DNA of 19,059 nucleotides from a bacterium. Lineage in GTDB: Bacteria > Spirochaetota > UBA4802 > UBA5550. Of the stretch, positions 1-6,794 are shown one piece after another. A program made the translations under genes and the position numbers. The DNA lies in contig JAAENB010000411.1 in the NCBI GenBank assembly GCA_024224995.1, positions 1-19,059 on the forward strand, read 5' to 3'. Each line of letters starts with the position of its first letter. The stretch's first letter is position 1. The notes below the pieces were generated by a model. That model did no database searches. It saw only the letters and a program-made list of their open reading frames with translations, and was not told the origin of the DNA.

Positions 1-2
1 GC

Positions 3-18
3 GAGGCATGCCTCTCCC
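3..18. repeat. Copy of GAGGCATGCCTCTCCC palindromic motif
   Basis: The 16 bases GAGGCATGCCTCTCCC recur exactly at 7404-7419 after rnfA. The first 12 bases form a perfect palindrome. Here the outer left arm reads GC instead of GA, so the perfect palindrome is shorter than the 20-bp one at 7400-7419. In the second copy it follows a stop codon directly, so this copy may mark the 3' end of a gene just outside the window. Confidence 0.6.
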
Positions 19-121
19 CCCTACACAAAAACGTCACGAAAACCGCTCCGTGGTAAAATCCCCGGAAACCGGCCCTATTTAAAAAGAGTTTCTTAAGAGA
101 GCACCAGCCAACAAAAAGAGA

Positions 122-150
122 TTGACGGTTCTTTAAAAGAACGGTATTTT
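122..150 (+). promoter_or_regulatory. Predicted sigma-70 promoter of the radical SAM operon
   Basis: TTGACG (122-127) and TATTTT (145-150) are separated by exactly 17 bp, matching 5/6 and 4/6 of the sigma-70 consensus. Transcription would start near 157, almost on the ATG at 158. This fits the absence of any Shine-Dalgarno sequence there and suggests a leaderless or near-leaderless mRNA. It is inferred from sequence only. Confidence 0.55.
128..142. promoter_or_regulatory. Candidate operator: 15-bp inverted repeat in promoter spacer
   Basis: GTTCTTT (128-134) and AAAGAAC (136-142) are perfect inverted arms around one central A. They occupy the spacer between the predicted -35 and -10 boxes. 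A dimeric repressor bound here would block RNA polymerase. The regulator is unknown and none is encoded next to it in the window. Confidence 0.45.
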
Positions 151-157
151 TTCACTC

Positions 158-1183
158 ATGCAGCTTCTGGGAAAATATTTATATCACAAAAGAGGAGCGG
201 GAACAGAGCGATGGAATCCTGTTCTGGCTTTTTATTATTTAACCAATTCATGTGATTTTAAGTGCCCCTATTGCACAAGCGGCCCCTTTATGAGAGATGA
301 CTGTAGAGAGCCTCAGAGTATTTTGCCCGGGGAAAAGGTAATATCATTGCTGAAAGTTATCCGCCAGTATACGGATTACCTGGTAATAACCGGGGGAGAG
401 CCCCTGACTCACCCGGATTTTTCTTATGTAATGGAAAAGGCAAAAGAGCTGCGGTTCAAAAAGATCTTCCTGGCATCCAATGGCTACCTGCTAAATAAAT
501 ATTTACCCGTAATAGCGGCATCGGTTGATTATATGGTCGTGAGCCTGGATACGCTGAACGAGGAAAAGGCCCGGAGACTGACAGGGCATGGGAACGGGAC
601 CTTAAAAACAATCCTGGCCAACCTGGAAGAGCTGGCACAGTACCCGGGAAGGAAAAAGCCGGTATCCGTATCCGGGGTGGTGACACCGGACAATATAGAG
701 GACCTGTATGAAGTCTACTGGTACACGCAGGAGCGGAATTTTGAGTTTGCCGCGGCACCCCAGCTGGAAGGGGTACGGGCACATACCGGACTAAACGGTT
801 CAGAGCGATATCGGCAATTTTATAATTTTCTAATCGCGCAGAAGAAAAAAGGGGGAAAAATTTTCGGGTCCCTGCAATACCTGGAATATATGCGGGATTT
901 ACGGAATTTTGACTGCTATCCTTTTGTAATGCTGGTGGTATCGCCCCTGGGGGATGTCTGGTATCCCTGTATGGAAGGGGGAGAGATTGTTGATAATTTG
1001 CTTGAAGAGCCCAACCTGGACCGGATTTACCAAAAAGGGCAGGAACAGTACGGAACAGCCCCGGTTTGCGATAATCGCTGCCATTCAGCCTGCATGATGG
1101 GGTTTTCCCTGGCCCTGCGATACCCGGGCGCGCTGGTACATGAGGCCTGGCTCCAGGTGAAGAACATGGGAAGGAACAGATGA
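158..1183 (+). CDS. Radical SAM protein with C-terminal cysteine-rich (SPASM-like) region
   Basis: A 341-aa radical SAM enzyme. The [4Fe-4S]/SAM motif CxxxCxxC is CDFKCPYC, with ligands C32, C36 and C39, followed by the GGEP motif at residues 79-82. The C-terminal third carries C252, C270, C303, C307 and C311, a pattern like SPASM or twitch domains that bind auxiliary clusters. C252 lies in DCYPF, and C270 in a strand after SPLGDVWYPC, as is usual for SPASM enzymes. The substrate cannot be read from the sequence; SPASM-like members modify peptides, sugars or other small molecules. The start at 158 has no ribosome-binding site, but the predicted promoter ends 7 bp upstream, so a leaderless start is plausible. 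The stop overlaps the next start (ATGA, 1180-1183), so the dehydratase-like protein downstream is probably translationally coupled and may share a pathway. Confidence 0.85.
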   Translation: MQLLGKYLYHKRGAGTERWNPVLAFYYLTNSCDFKCPYCTSGPFMRDDCREPQSILPGEKVISLLKVIRQYTDYLVITGGEPLTHPDFSYVMEKAKELRFKKIFLASNGYLLNKYLPVIAASVDYMVVSLDTLNEEKARRLTGHGNGTLKTILANLEELAQYPGRKKPVSVSGVVTPDNIEDLYEVYWYTQERNFEFAAAPQLEGVRAHTGLNGSERYRQFYNFLIAQKKKGGKIFGSLQYLEYMRDLRNFDCYPFVMLVVSPLGDVWYPCMEGGEIVDNLLEEPNLDRIYQKGQEQYGTAPVCDNRCHSACMMGFSLALRYPGALVHEAWLQVKNMGRNR

Positions 1184-2073
1184 ATTTAAGCCACCTGGAT
1201 CTCATAGCGGCAATGGTAAAAAATGCCCGTTCAAAGGGGATGAACAGGGACTATATAGGAAAAATCGAAAAATTGGAGCTGGACCCCATAAAAAGCGAAG
1301 ACATTGCGGCCTTTGCCCATGCCATACGGAAAAATGATGCTCAAAATGGAGCAGAAGCTTCCGAAACACCTCCCTTTTTTCTATCCAGGCTAATTTTCCC
1401 TTATTTAAGGAAAATATTGATCGAAAAAGACTTGAAAATGAACCTGCTTCGAATGGTACACGGACAGCAGGAGGCACGGTGGTATAAACCGATGAAAGCC
1501 GGGCAGCAGGTAACCATGAAGATGGAAATAAAGGGCATATATGATACACCGGCAGGAGAGATGATAGAATTGTCGGCAAAGGGGTATGAGGGGGATGAAT
1601 TATTGGTAGAAGGGACATCGGGATTCCTGGTGCGCAAGAAAAAGAAAGGATTCCGGAAGTTGATCGTGGAGAACGACCAGCTAAAGGAGTTATTTTATAT
1701 CGATATACAGACCGATAAAGAGCAGCCCCGGGATTACGCCCGGGCATCACGGGATGATAACCTTATTCATACAAGCAGGCTGGCGGCAAAAATAGCAGGA
1801 TTACCCGGGACTATCATGCATGGGATTTGTGTGCTGGCAATGAGCACATCAGCAATAATGAAAGAGGTGATATCGGGCGATATGGAACGGCTTGCAGGGG
1901 TAAAGGCACGGTTTGCCCGGCCGGCAATACCCGGAGAAAAATTGACTGTAGTGGGGTATGATTCGGCAAACAGCAATGAGATCGCGTTTGAGGTATTAAA
2001 TCCGGCCGGAATACCGGTAATAAAACACGGACTTTTCCGATATAGAGGGAAACCGGACAGGAGAGGGGGGTGA
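1180..2073 (+). CDS. MaoC-like double-hotdog dehydratase/hydratase family protein
   Basis: A 297-aa protein resembling two-domain hotdog dehydratases such as R-specific enoyl-CoA hydratases and FAS1-type hydroxyacyl-thioester dehydratases. Residues about 90-152 look like the degenerate N-terminal half (MVHGQQEARWYKPMKAGQQV). Residues about 165-290 form the MaoC-like catalytic half. The hydratase-2 signature appears as YARASRDDNLIH, with candidate catalytic D192 and H197 kept, and is followed by GLPGTIMHG (208-215). The usual G before the Asp is R and the usual P before the Ile is L, so the active site is slightly divergent. A helical N-terminal extension of about 60 residues is of unknown purpose. 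The gene starts inside the stop of the radical SAM gene. Likely substrates are 3-hydroxyacyl or enoyl thioesters, but this is family inference only. Confidence 0.75.
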   Translation: MNLSHLDLIAAMVKNARSKGMNRDYIGKIEKLELDPIKSEDIAAFAHAIRKNDAQNGAEASETPPFFLSRLIFPYLRKILIEKDLKMNLLRMVHGQQEARWYKPMKAGQQVTMKMEIKGIYDTPAGEMIELSAKGYEGDELLVEGTSGFLVRKKKKGFRKLIVENDQLKELFYIDIQTDKEQPRDYARASRDDNLIHTSRLAAKIAGLPGTIMHGICVLAMSTSAIMKEVISGDMERLAGVKARFARPAIPGEKLTVVGYDSANSNEIAFEVLNPAGIPVIKHGLFRYRGKPDRRGG

Positions 2074-2101
2074 GGGGGCTTCGCCCCCTCAACCCCCTCT
2101 C
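2061..2101 (+). terminator. GC-rich hairpin overlapping the MaoC-like stop codon
   Basis: TGAGGGGGC (2071-2079) pairs with GCCCCCTCA (2083-2091). The stem extends outward with GAGAGGGGG(G)T against ACCCCCTCTC, leaving one bulged G. The TGA stop at 2071 is inside the stem. There is no T-tract directly after it, so it may act as an mRNA 3' stabiliser or a non-canonical terminator together with the next hairpin. Confidence 0.55.
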
Positions 2102-2105
2102 CTTC

Positions 2106-2123
2106 GCGGCGCGGAAGCGCCGC
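2106..2123 (+). terminator. Second GC hairpin with GGAA tetraloop
   Basis: GCGGCGC (2106-2112) and GCGCCGC (2117-2123) are perfect 7-bp arms around a GGAA loop, a GNRA-type tetraloop. A short T-rich run (TTTTATTTATT) begins 12 bases later. Together with the preceding hairpin it probably closes the radical SAM/MaoC transcript. Confidence 0.5.
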
Positions 2124-2155
2124 AAAGAGAGCAGTTTTATTTATTAGGTACGTGC

Positions 2156-2260
2156 GGAAATAAGTCCTGTCTTTCCTTCACCCAGGCAATAAAACCTCCT
2201 GTTTTGTGCCTGGGCGTCGCCATCCGTGGCTCCTGTTACGGAAAGACAGGACTTATTTCC
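2156..2260. repeat. 105-bp element bounded by perfect 21-bp inverted repeats
   Basis: The arms at 2156-2176 and 2240-2260 are perfect reverse complements over 21 bp, starting GGAAATAAGTCC on the left. Inside are two smaller hairpins: CCCAGGCA (2181-2188) with TGCCTGGG (2207-2214), helped by AAAAC/GTTTT, and GCCA-TCCG-TGGC (2219-2230). The whole could fold as a three-way junction in RNA or a cruciform in DNA. There is no reading frame of note and no clear target-site duplication. It could be a small non-autonomous mobile element, a dispersed intergenic repeat or a structured RNA. The rest of the 2124-2487 gap is AT-rich and otherwise featureless except for a weak promoter. Confidence 0.7.
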
Positions 2261-2331
2261 TGACATTGTTATAAAAACTAAAAATTTAAACAGCTACTGG
2301 GGTAACCGGACGGGGTATAATTAAAAATTGC

Positions 2332-2360
2332 TTGACTGATTCCATATAAAAATTTTTATT
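2332..2360 (+). promoter_or_regulatory. Possible promoter upstream of the rnf operon
   Basis: TTGACT (2332-2337) and TTTATT (2355-2360) are 17 bp apart and match 5/6 and 4/6 of the consensus. A TATAAT at 2316-2321 has no good -35 partner. The background is very AT-rich, so chance matches are likely. The transcript would carry a 5' leader of about 120 nt before the cysteine-rich protein. Confidence 0.3.
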
Positions 2361-2487
2361 GAAAACTCCGAAAAATTAAACTTAAATAGAAGAATTTACC
2401 CTGAAATTATAAAACAGTATCTATCGGTTAATCCCGGTTATTTACTGAAAATGTGGGAAAGTATTATAAACCTAAAGGAGCTTTTGT

Positions 2488-2769
2488 ATGCCAAAAGAGA
2501 AGATATTTTGCGCCAATTGCCAGAGTTGTATCGTAATTCGACAATATGAATCGGAACCGGCGCGGTATGTATTACGAGTAAAGTGTTTAAAGAAAAAATG
2601 GGTCAAGAGATCGGGTGAGGAGAAATTGTATAAGTATTTTACCGTAGCCCGTCGAATAATGGAAGATTGTGAATATTACTTGGAGTCAGGTGAACTTTTT
2701 CCGTATATAAAGAACCTGAGAAAAGAACTCCCAATAAAAGACGAAATTTATTCAACCAAGGACGTATAA
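2488..2769 (+). CDS. Small cysteine-rich protein of unknown function, first gene of the rnf operon
   Basis: A 93-aa basic protein with the motif CANCQSC (C8, C11, C14) near its N-terminus, plus C33 and C61. The spacing CxxCxxC suggests a metal site, either zinc or Fe-S. There is no signal peptide or membrane segment, so it should be cytoplasmic. A clear AAAGGAG ribosome-binding site precedes the ATG. Its stop lies 4 bp before the GTG of rnfC, so it is almost surely cotranscribed with the Rnf genes. It is much too short and lacks the CxxCxxCxxxC clusters needed to be RnfB. I do not recognise the family. It could be an assembly factor, a small electron-transfer partner or a regulator. Confidence 0.7.
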   Translation: MPKEKIFCANCQSCIVIRQYESEPARYVLRVKCLKKKWVKRSGEEKLYKYFTVARRIMEDCEYYLESGELFPYIKNLRKELPIKDEIYSTKDV

Positions 2770-2773
2770 AATC

Positions 2774-4093
2774 GTGTTTGCAACCTTTAAAGGCGGGATT
2801 CATCCACCGGAAAATAAGTATATAACGGAAGATAAGGGGTTTACCAACCTGGCAATCCCTCATCATTGTTATATCTCAATGCAGCAGCATATTGGCGCGC
2901 CGGCAACGCCGGTGGTCAATGTGGGGGATACGGTAATGGAAGGCCAGTTAATTGGGCGGGCAGAGGGGTTTGTCAGCGCAAATGTACATGCTTCAATACC
3001 GGGGAAGGTAGTGGAAATTACCAACACTCTCACAACATATGGGAGTAAACCAACTGTCATTATTGAAGCAGAAGGGTCATTTTCATCTTCATCAGCATCA
3101 CGGCAAAAGGATGATTGGAAAACCCTCACCAGGGATGAAATGCTAAACCGGGTAAAAGATGCCGGAATAGTAGGTCTCGGGGGAGCCGCCTTTCCAACGG
3201 TTGTAAAACTCTCTCCGCCGGAAGAGAAGGAAATAGACACCCTGGTTATTAATGGGGCCGAATGTGAGCCCTATTTAACTGTGGATGATATGCTCATGCA
3301 GACATCTCCAAAAGAGATTATTACCGGTATTCGAATAACTCTTAAAATATTGAAAATAGCCAGAGCGGTAATTGGGGTGGAGAGTAACAAATCAGCAGCA
3401 GCAAAGGTTTTAAGGGCGGCCCTGGAAGAGCTGGACCCAACGGAAGATATACAGGTACGCTCGTTGCGAACCAAGTATCCCCAGGGAGCAGAAAAACAGT
3501 TAATCCGGTCCCTGCTGAAAAAAGAAGTGCCTTCGGGCGGGCTTCCCATGGATGTGGGAGTAGTTGTGCAGAATGTAGGCACTGTATATGCCATATGGGA
3601 AGCAGTAGAGACAAAAAAACCGTTGTACGAACGCTATGTTACTGTATCCGGAACAATGATCGAAAACCCCGGGAATTATAAAATACGAATAGGGACCAGG
3701 ATATCCGATATTGTAGAAGAGTGCGGAGGCTTAAAAGGGGAGCCTGCCAAGGTTCTTGTCGGCGGACCCATGTGCGGGATGAATATTTATTCACTGGATA
3801 TCCCAATAGTAAAAGGAACATCGGGATTGCTGTTCCTGTCGGAGAAAGAGGTTTCAATAGGGGATTATAGTGCCTGTATACGCTGCGGTAAGTGCGTGGC
3901 AGCCTGTCCGGTGGGATTGATGCCCTGTGATCTGGCACAAGCGATGGAAAAAAACAGGCTCGATCTTGCGAGTGAATTAAACCCCTATGATTGTATTATG
4001 TGCGGATCATGTTCATTCAGCTGTCCGGCCAGGAGACCCTTGAGCCATTTTATAAAGCTTGCCCAGGAGCAGTTGCGGGCAAAGAAAAAATAG
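2774..4093 (+). CDS. rnfC: Rnf electron transport complex subunit C
   Basis: A 439-aa peripheral subunit of the Rnf ferredoxin:NAD+ oxidoreductase, at about the normal length for RnfC. It begins with the typical FKGGIHP sequence. The Nqo1-like region contains GLGGAAFPT (134-142) and NGAECEPYLT (160-169), the NAD(H)/flavin-binding fold. Two [4Fe-4S] motifs follow near the C-terminus: C368, C371, C374, C378 and C407, C410, C413, C417. In the complex it is the site of NAD+ reduction on the cytoplasmic face. The start is GTG at 2774, with AAGGA at 2758-2762 inside the previous gene. There is no good in-frame ATG upstream, and later starts would cut the conserved N-terminus. Confidence 0.95.
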   Translation: MFATFKGGIHPPENKYITEDKGFTNLAIPHHCYISMQQHIGAPATPVVNVGDTVMEGQLIGRAEGFVSANVHASIPGKVVEITNTLTTYGSKPTVIIEAEGSFSSSSASRQKDDWKTLTRDEMLNRVKDAGIVGLGGAAFPTVVKLSPPEEKEIDTLVINGAECEPYLTVDDMLMQTSPKEIITGIRITLKILKIARAVIGVESNKSAAAKVLRAALEELDPTEDIQVRSLRTKYPQGAEKQLIRSLLKKEVPSGGLPMDVGVVVQNVGTVYAIWEAVETKKPLYERYVTVSGTMIENPGNYKIRIGTRISDIVEECGGLKGEPAKVLVGGPMCGMNIYSLDIPIVKGTSGLLFLSEKEVSIGDYSACIRCGKCVAACPVGLMPCDLAQAMEKNRLDLASELNPYDCIMCGSCSFSCPARRPLSHFIKLAQEQLRAKKK

Positions 4094-4124
4094 CGGGACA
4101 TAACCTGTTTTAGGAAAATTTTTT

Positions 4125-5201
4125 ATGGCTGAAAAAAAAGAATCGAGACTGTTTGTACTATCTAGTGCGCCTCATGTAAAATCAACTGATACCGTATCAA
4201 AGGTCATGTATATAGTGATCCTTGCCTTGCTGCCGTCGGCAATCTATTCAGTATATATTTTTGGAATAAATGCCCTGTTAATAATGCTTGCCGGAGTATT
4301 GGGAGCAGTGGGAGCTGAGGCAGCTTGTCAGTATGCACTGAAAAAACCAATAACCATAAAAGACGGATCGGCAGTAATAACCGGGCTTCTGGTAGCCATG
4401 AACGCACCGCCCCAGGCGCCGGTATGGATGGTTGTGCTGGGATCAATTTTTGCGATAATTATAGTAAAGCAGCTTTTTGGGGGGCTGGGATTTAATATTT
4501 TTAACCCCGCACTGGCGGCGCGGGCCTTTATGATGTCGTCCTGGCCCGTGCATATGACAACATCCTGGCATAAATTTTCGGGCGATAATGTGCTGGCCAA
4601 GGGACTCGCCAACACCTCGGGAATACCGGAGAAGGTATTTGATGCCATAACCCAGGCAACACCGCTGGCAGTATTAAAAGAAAGCTCCCGGCTGGTAGAG
4701 GAATATGATATAGGAATAGAACAGCTGCACGACCTGTTGTTTTCCCCGGAGATGCTAAAATCCCTGTTTATTGGTAATGTAGGCGGTGTAATAGGGGAAA
4801 CTTCGGCTTTGCTTTTATTAATAGGCGGCCTGGTTCTGATGTTTAAGAAAATAATCAGCTGGCATATTCCGGTATCTTTTATTGGCTCAGTGGCCATTCT
4901 GGCTTATTTATACTATACATTTATAGGGTTTTCTTATCCCGAAGCAGTATGCCTGGTACATATTCTTTCAGGGGGCGTGTTTATGGGAGCCTTTTTTATG
5001 GCAACCGATATGGTAACATCGCCGGTAACAAAAAGAGGCATGCTGTTATTTGGAGCGGGATGCGGAACATTGACTTTTGGGATACGAATAATCGGCGGGT
5101 ATCCGGAAGGGGTATCCTACGCGATTTTGCTAATGAATGCAGTGGTGCCGTTAATTGACCGGTTTATACGGCCAAAGGTTTTTGGGGTCGCAGGCGAATA
5201 G
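4125..5201 (+). CDS. rnfD: Rnf electron transport complex subunit D
   Basis: A 358-aa polytopic inner-membrane protein of the RnfD/NqrB family. Hydrophobic segments lie at about 25-70, 84-115, 210-290 and 300-345. The covalent FMN site is expected at T179 in the motif TQATPLAVLK; in this family the acceptor is a threonine in an S/T-x-A-T context. RnfD forms part of the ion path with RnfG, RnfE and RnfA. It lies 31 bp after rnfC with an AGGAAA ribosome-binding site. FMN would be attached by an ApbE flavin transferase, which is not in this window. Confidence 0.94.
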   Translation: MAEKKESRLFVLSSAPHVKSTDTVSKVMYIVILALLPSAIYSVYIFGINALLIMLAGVLGAVGAEAACQYALKKPITIKDGSAVITGLLVAMNAPPQAPVWMVVLGSIFAIIIVKQLFGGLGFNIFNPALAARAFMMSSWPVHMTTSWHKFSGDNVLAKGLANTSGIPEKVFDAITQATPLAVLKESSRLVEEYDIGIEQLHDLLFSPEMLKSLFIGNVGGVIGETSALLLLIGGLVLMFKKIISWHIPVSFIGSVAILAYLYYTFIGFSYPEAVCLVHILSGGVFMGAFFMATDMVTSPVTKRGMLLFGAGCGTLTFGIRIIGGYPEGVSYAILLMNAVVPLIDRFIRPKVFGVAGE

Positions 5202-5219
5202 GGAAAGTAGAGGAGAAGA

Positions 5220-6041
5220 ATGAACAATATTCTTAAACCAACGATTATACTTGCACTGGTTGCTTTTGGATCGGCCCTGGTTTTGTCCCAGGTGGAGAAA
5301 ATAACCAGGCCGCACATCTCACGGCAGGCAAAAGAGAAACAGGAAAGAGCTTTATCGATGGTATTGCCGGGGTATACAGTCTCTTATAATGATATAAAAA
5401 AAGCAAAAGTTGACGGTGAAGAGATCCGGTATTGGGTCGGAGAGTACGGTGAAGACGTAAAAGAAGAAGAGAGCGCGGAAGCGGCAGGAACGGTGCCGGT
5501 GGAAGCAGGCGGTGAAGAAACCGCGCCAAAAAGAAAAAAGGGCTATGCTTTTGTCTCGGTAAAATACGGATATAGCGGTGATGTACGCTCAATGGTAGGG
5601 GTCGATGAATGCGGGACCATTCTCGGAATCTCCATAATGGGGCAAACTGAAACGCCGGGGCTTGGAGCACGGGTAACGGAAAAACCGAGTACTCAGACAA
5701 TCTGGGGAAGACTTTTTGGCACCGGGTTTACCCGGCAGCAGGTAACCACACCCTGGTTTCAAGATCAGTTCAGAGGACTGGATCTGACTAAAAAGATAAA
5801 GATCGTAAAAAAAGGAGACTGGACTCCCCGGATGAGAGAGGAATTGATCGAAGAGAACGCGGTGTCTGCCATAACCGGAGCCACAATAACAACCAGAACA
5901 ATTATTGAAAGTATAAGGAAGGGAATTGATAGTTTAATAAAGGCCGGAGTTATAACAATAGTGCCCCCAAAAGAAGAGGCTGCTGGCGAAGAGGCCGCAG
6001 AGGCCGCATCAGGAGAAGTTACCGGGGAGGTTATTCAATGA
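5220..6041 (+). CDS. rnfG: Rnf electron transport complex subunit G (flavoprotein)
   Basis: A 273-aa RnfG/NqrC-type protein with one N-terminal membrane helix (about 6-24) and an extracytoplasmic FMN-binding domain. The conserved ETPGLGAR (144-151) and TGATIT (219-224) are present; T222 is the predicted covalent FMN acceptor. It is longer than usual (about 200-220 aa) for two visible reasons. One is a charged insert at about 76-107, rich in Glu and Ala then Lys and Arg. The other is an acidic Glu/Ala tail from about 249 to the end. The AGGAG ribosome-binding site is at 5211-5215, and the last four bases overlap rnfE (ATGA), indicating coupled translation. Confidence 0.94.
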   Translation: MNNILKPTIILALVAFGSALVLSQVEKITRPHISRQAKEKQERALSMVLPGYTVSYNDIKKAKVDGEEIRYWVGEYGEDVKEEESAEAAGTVPVEAGGEETAPKRKKGYAFVSVKYGYSGDVRSMVGVDECGTILGISIMGQTETPGLGARVTEKPSTQTIWGRLFGTGFTRQQVTTPWFQDQFRGLDLTKKIKIVKKGDWTPRMREELIEENAVSAITGATITTRTIIESIRKGIDSLIKAGVITIVPPKEEAAGEEAAEAASGEVTGEVIQ

Positions 6042-6631
6042 ATTTTTTTAAAGAGATGTGGGAACGTATATGGAAGAAAAATCCAATCCTGGTACTGAGC
6101 CTGGGGCTTTGTCCCACCCTGGCGGTAACAACGTCAATTTCTAACGCGCTCTGGATGACCCTTGCAACTTCTTTTGTGCTCATATGCTCAAATATACTGG
6201 TGTCATTGATTAAAGATATTGTACCCGGGCATGTCCGCATACCCGTATTTATTACGATTATAGCCAGCTTTGTAACGGTTGTGGAGCTGACCCTGAACGC
6301 GTACCAGCCGGCAGTATATGAAGCGCTGGGAATATTTATACCGCTTATTGTGGTAAACTGTATGATACTTGGCCGTGCAGAGGAGTTTGCCTCAAGGAAC
6401 AGTATCCTTCCGTCAATTGTAGACGGCCTTGGTATGGGACTGGGATTTGGGATAACACTGTGTGTACTTGCTTTTTTCAGGGAATCACTGGGAGCAAATA
6501 AACTATTTGGCTATACACTTATAAAAGGAATGCAGCCTTCATCGGCAATGATTTTGGCCCCGGGAGCTTTTATCACCCTTGGTCTTATGTTATGGGGCAT
6601 GAACGTAATAAACGCCCGAAAGAAGAAGTAG
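6038..6631 (+). CDS. rnfE: Rnf electron transport complex subunit E
   Basis: A 197-aa six-helix inner-membrane protein of the RnfE/NqrD family. C25 (GLCPTLAVT) and C108 (VVNCMILGRAE) are the conserved cysteines which, with the matching pair in RnfA, hold a [2Fe-2S] cluster within the membrane. The start overlaps the rnfG stop by 4 bp, and a GGGGAGG ribosome-binding site lies in the rnfG tail. The closely related NqrD would be the alternative name, but RnfC rather than NqrA heads this operon. Confidence 0.93.
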   Translation: MNFFKEMWERIWKKNPILVLSLGLCPTLAVTTSISNALWMTLATSFVLICSNILVSLIKDIVPGHVRIPVFITIIASFVTVVELTLNAYQPAVYEALGIFIPLIVVNCMILGRAEEFASRNSILPSIVDGLGMGLGFGITLCVLAFFRESLGANKLFGYTLIKGMQPSSAMILAPGAFITLGLMLWGMNVINARKKK

Positions 6632-6712
6632 AAGTCATAAAAAATTTTATATTGATTTTTTAAAGCATCAAACTCCAAAGATGGGGAAAGAATATATAAG
6701 AGTGTTCAAAAC

Positions 6713-6770
6713 AGGTTCAAGTTCCATCCCGGCAATTGACTCCGGGTTAAAAACCTCGAACTTCGAACCT
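6713..6770 (+). promoter_or_regulatory. Long hairpin between rnfE and rnfA
   Basis: AGGTTCAAGTTC (6713-6724) pairs with GAACTTCGAACCT (6758-6770), leaving one bulged base. An inner stem CCCGG (6728-6732)/CCGGG (6742-6746) has a 9-nt loop. The gap between rnfE and rnfA is 163 bp, whereas the other rnf junctions range from a 4-bp overlap to a 31-bp gap. No T-tract follows. The structure could act as an RNA-processing or stability element, an attenuator, or be a dispersed repeat. Confidence 0.55.
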
Positions 6771-6794
6771 CAAACTTTCTTAAAGAGGTAAAGG

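Noticed and set aside
456..1205. 249-codon open frame on the minus strand
   Set aside because: It lies antisense within the radical SAM gene, is rich in Pro, Arg and Ser with no domain pattern, and is a shadow of that gene's codon bias.
2866..3048. Alternative short gene or later start inside rnfC
   Set aside because: The conserved RnfC N-terminus FKGGIHP begins right after the GTG at 2774.
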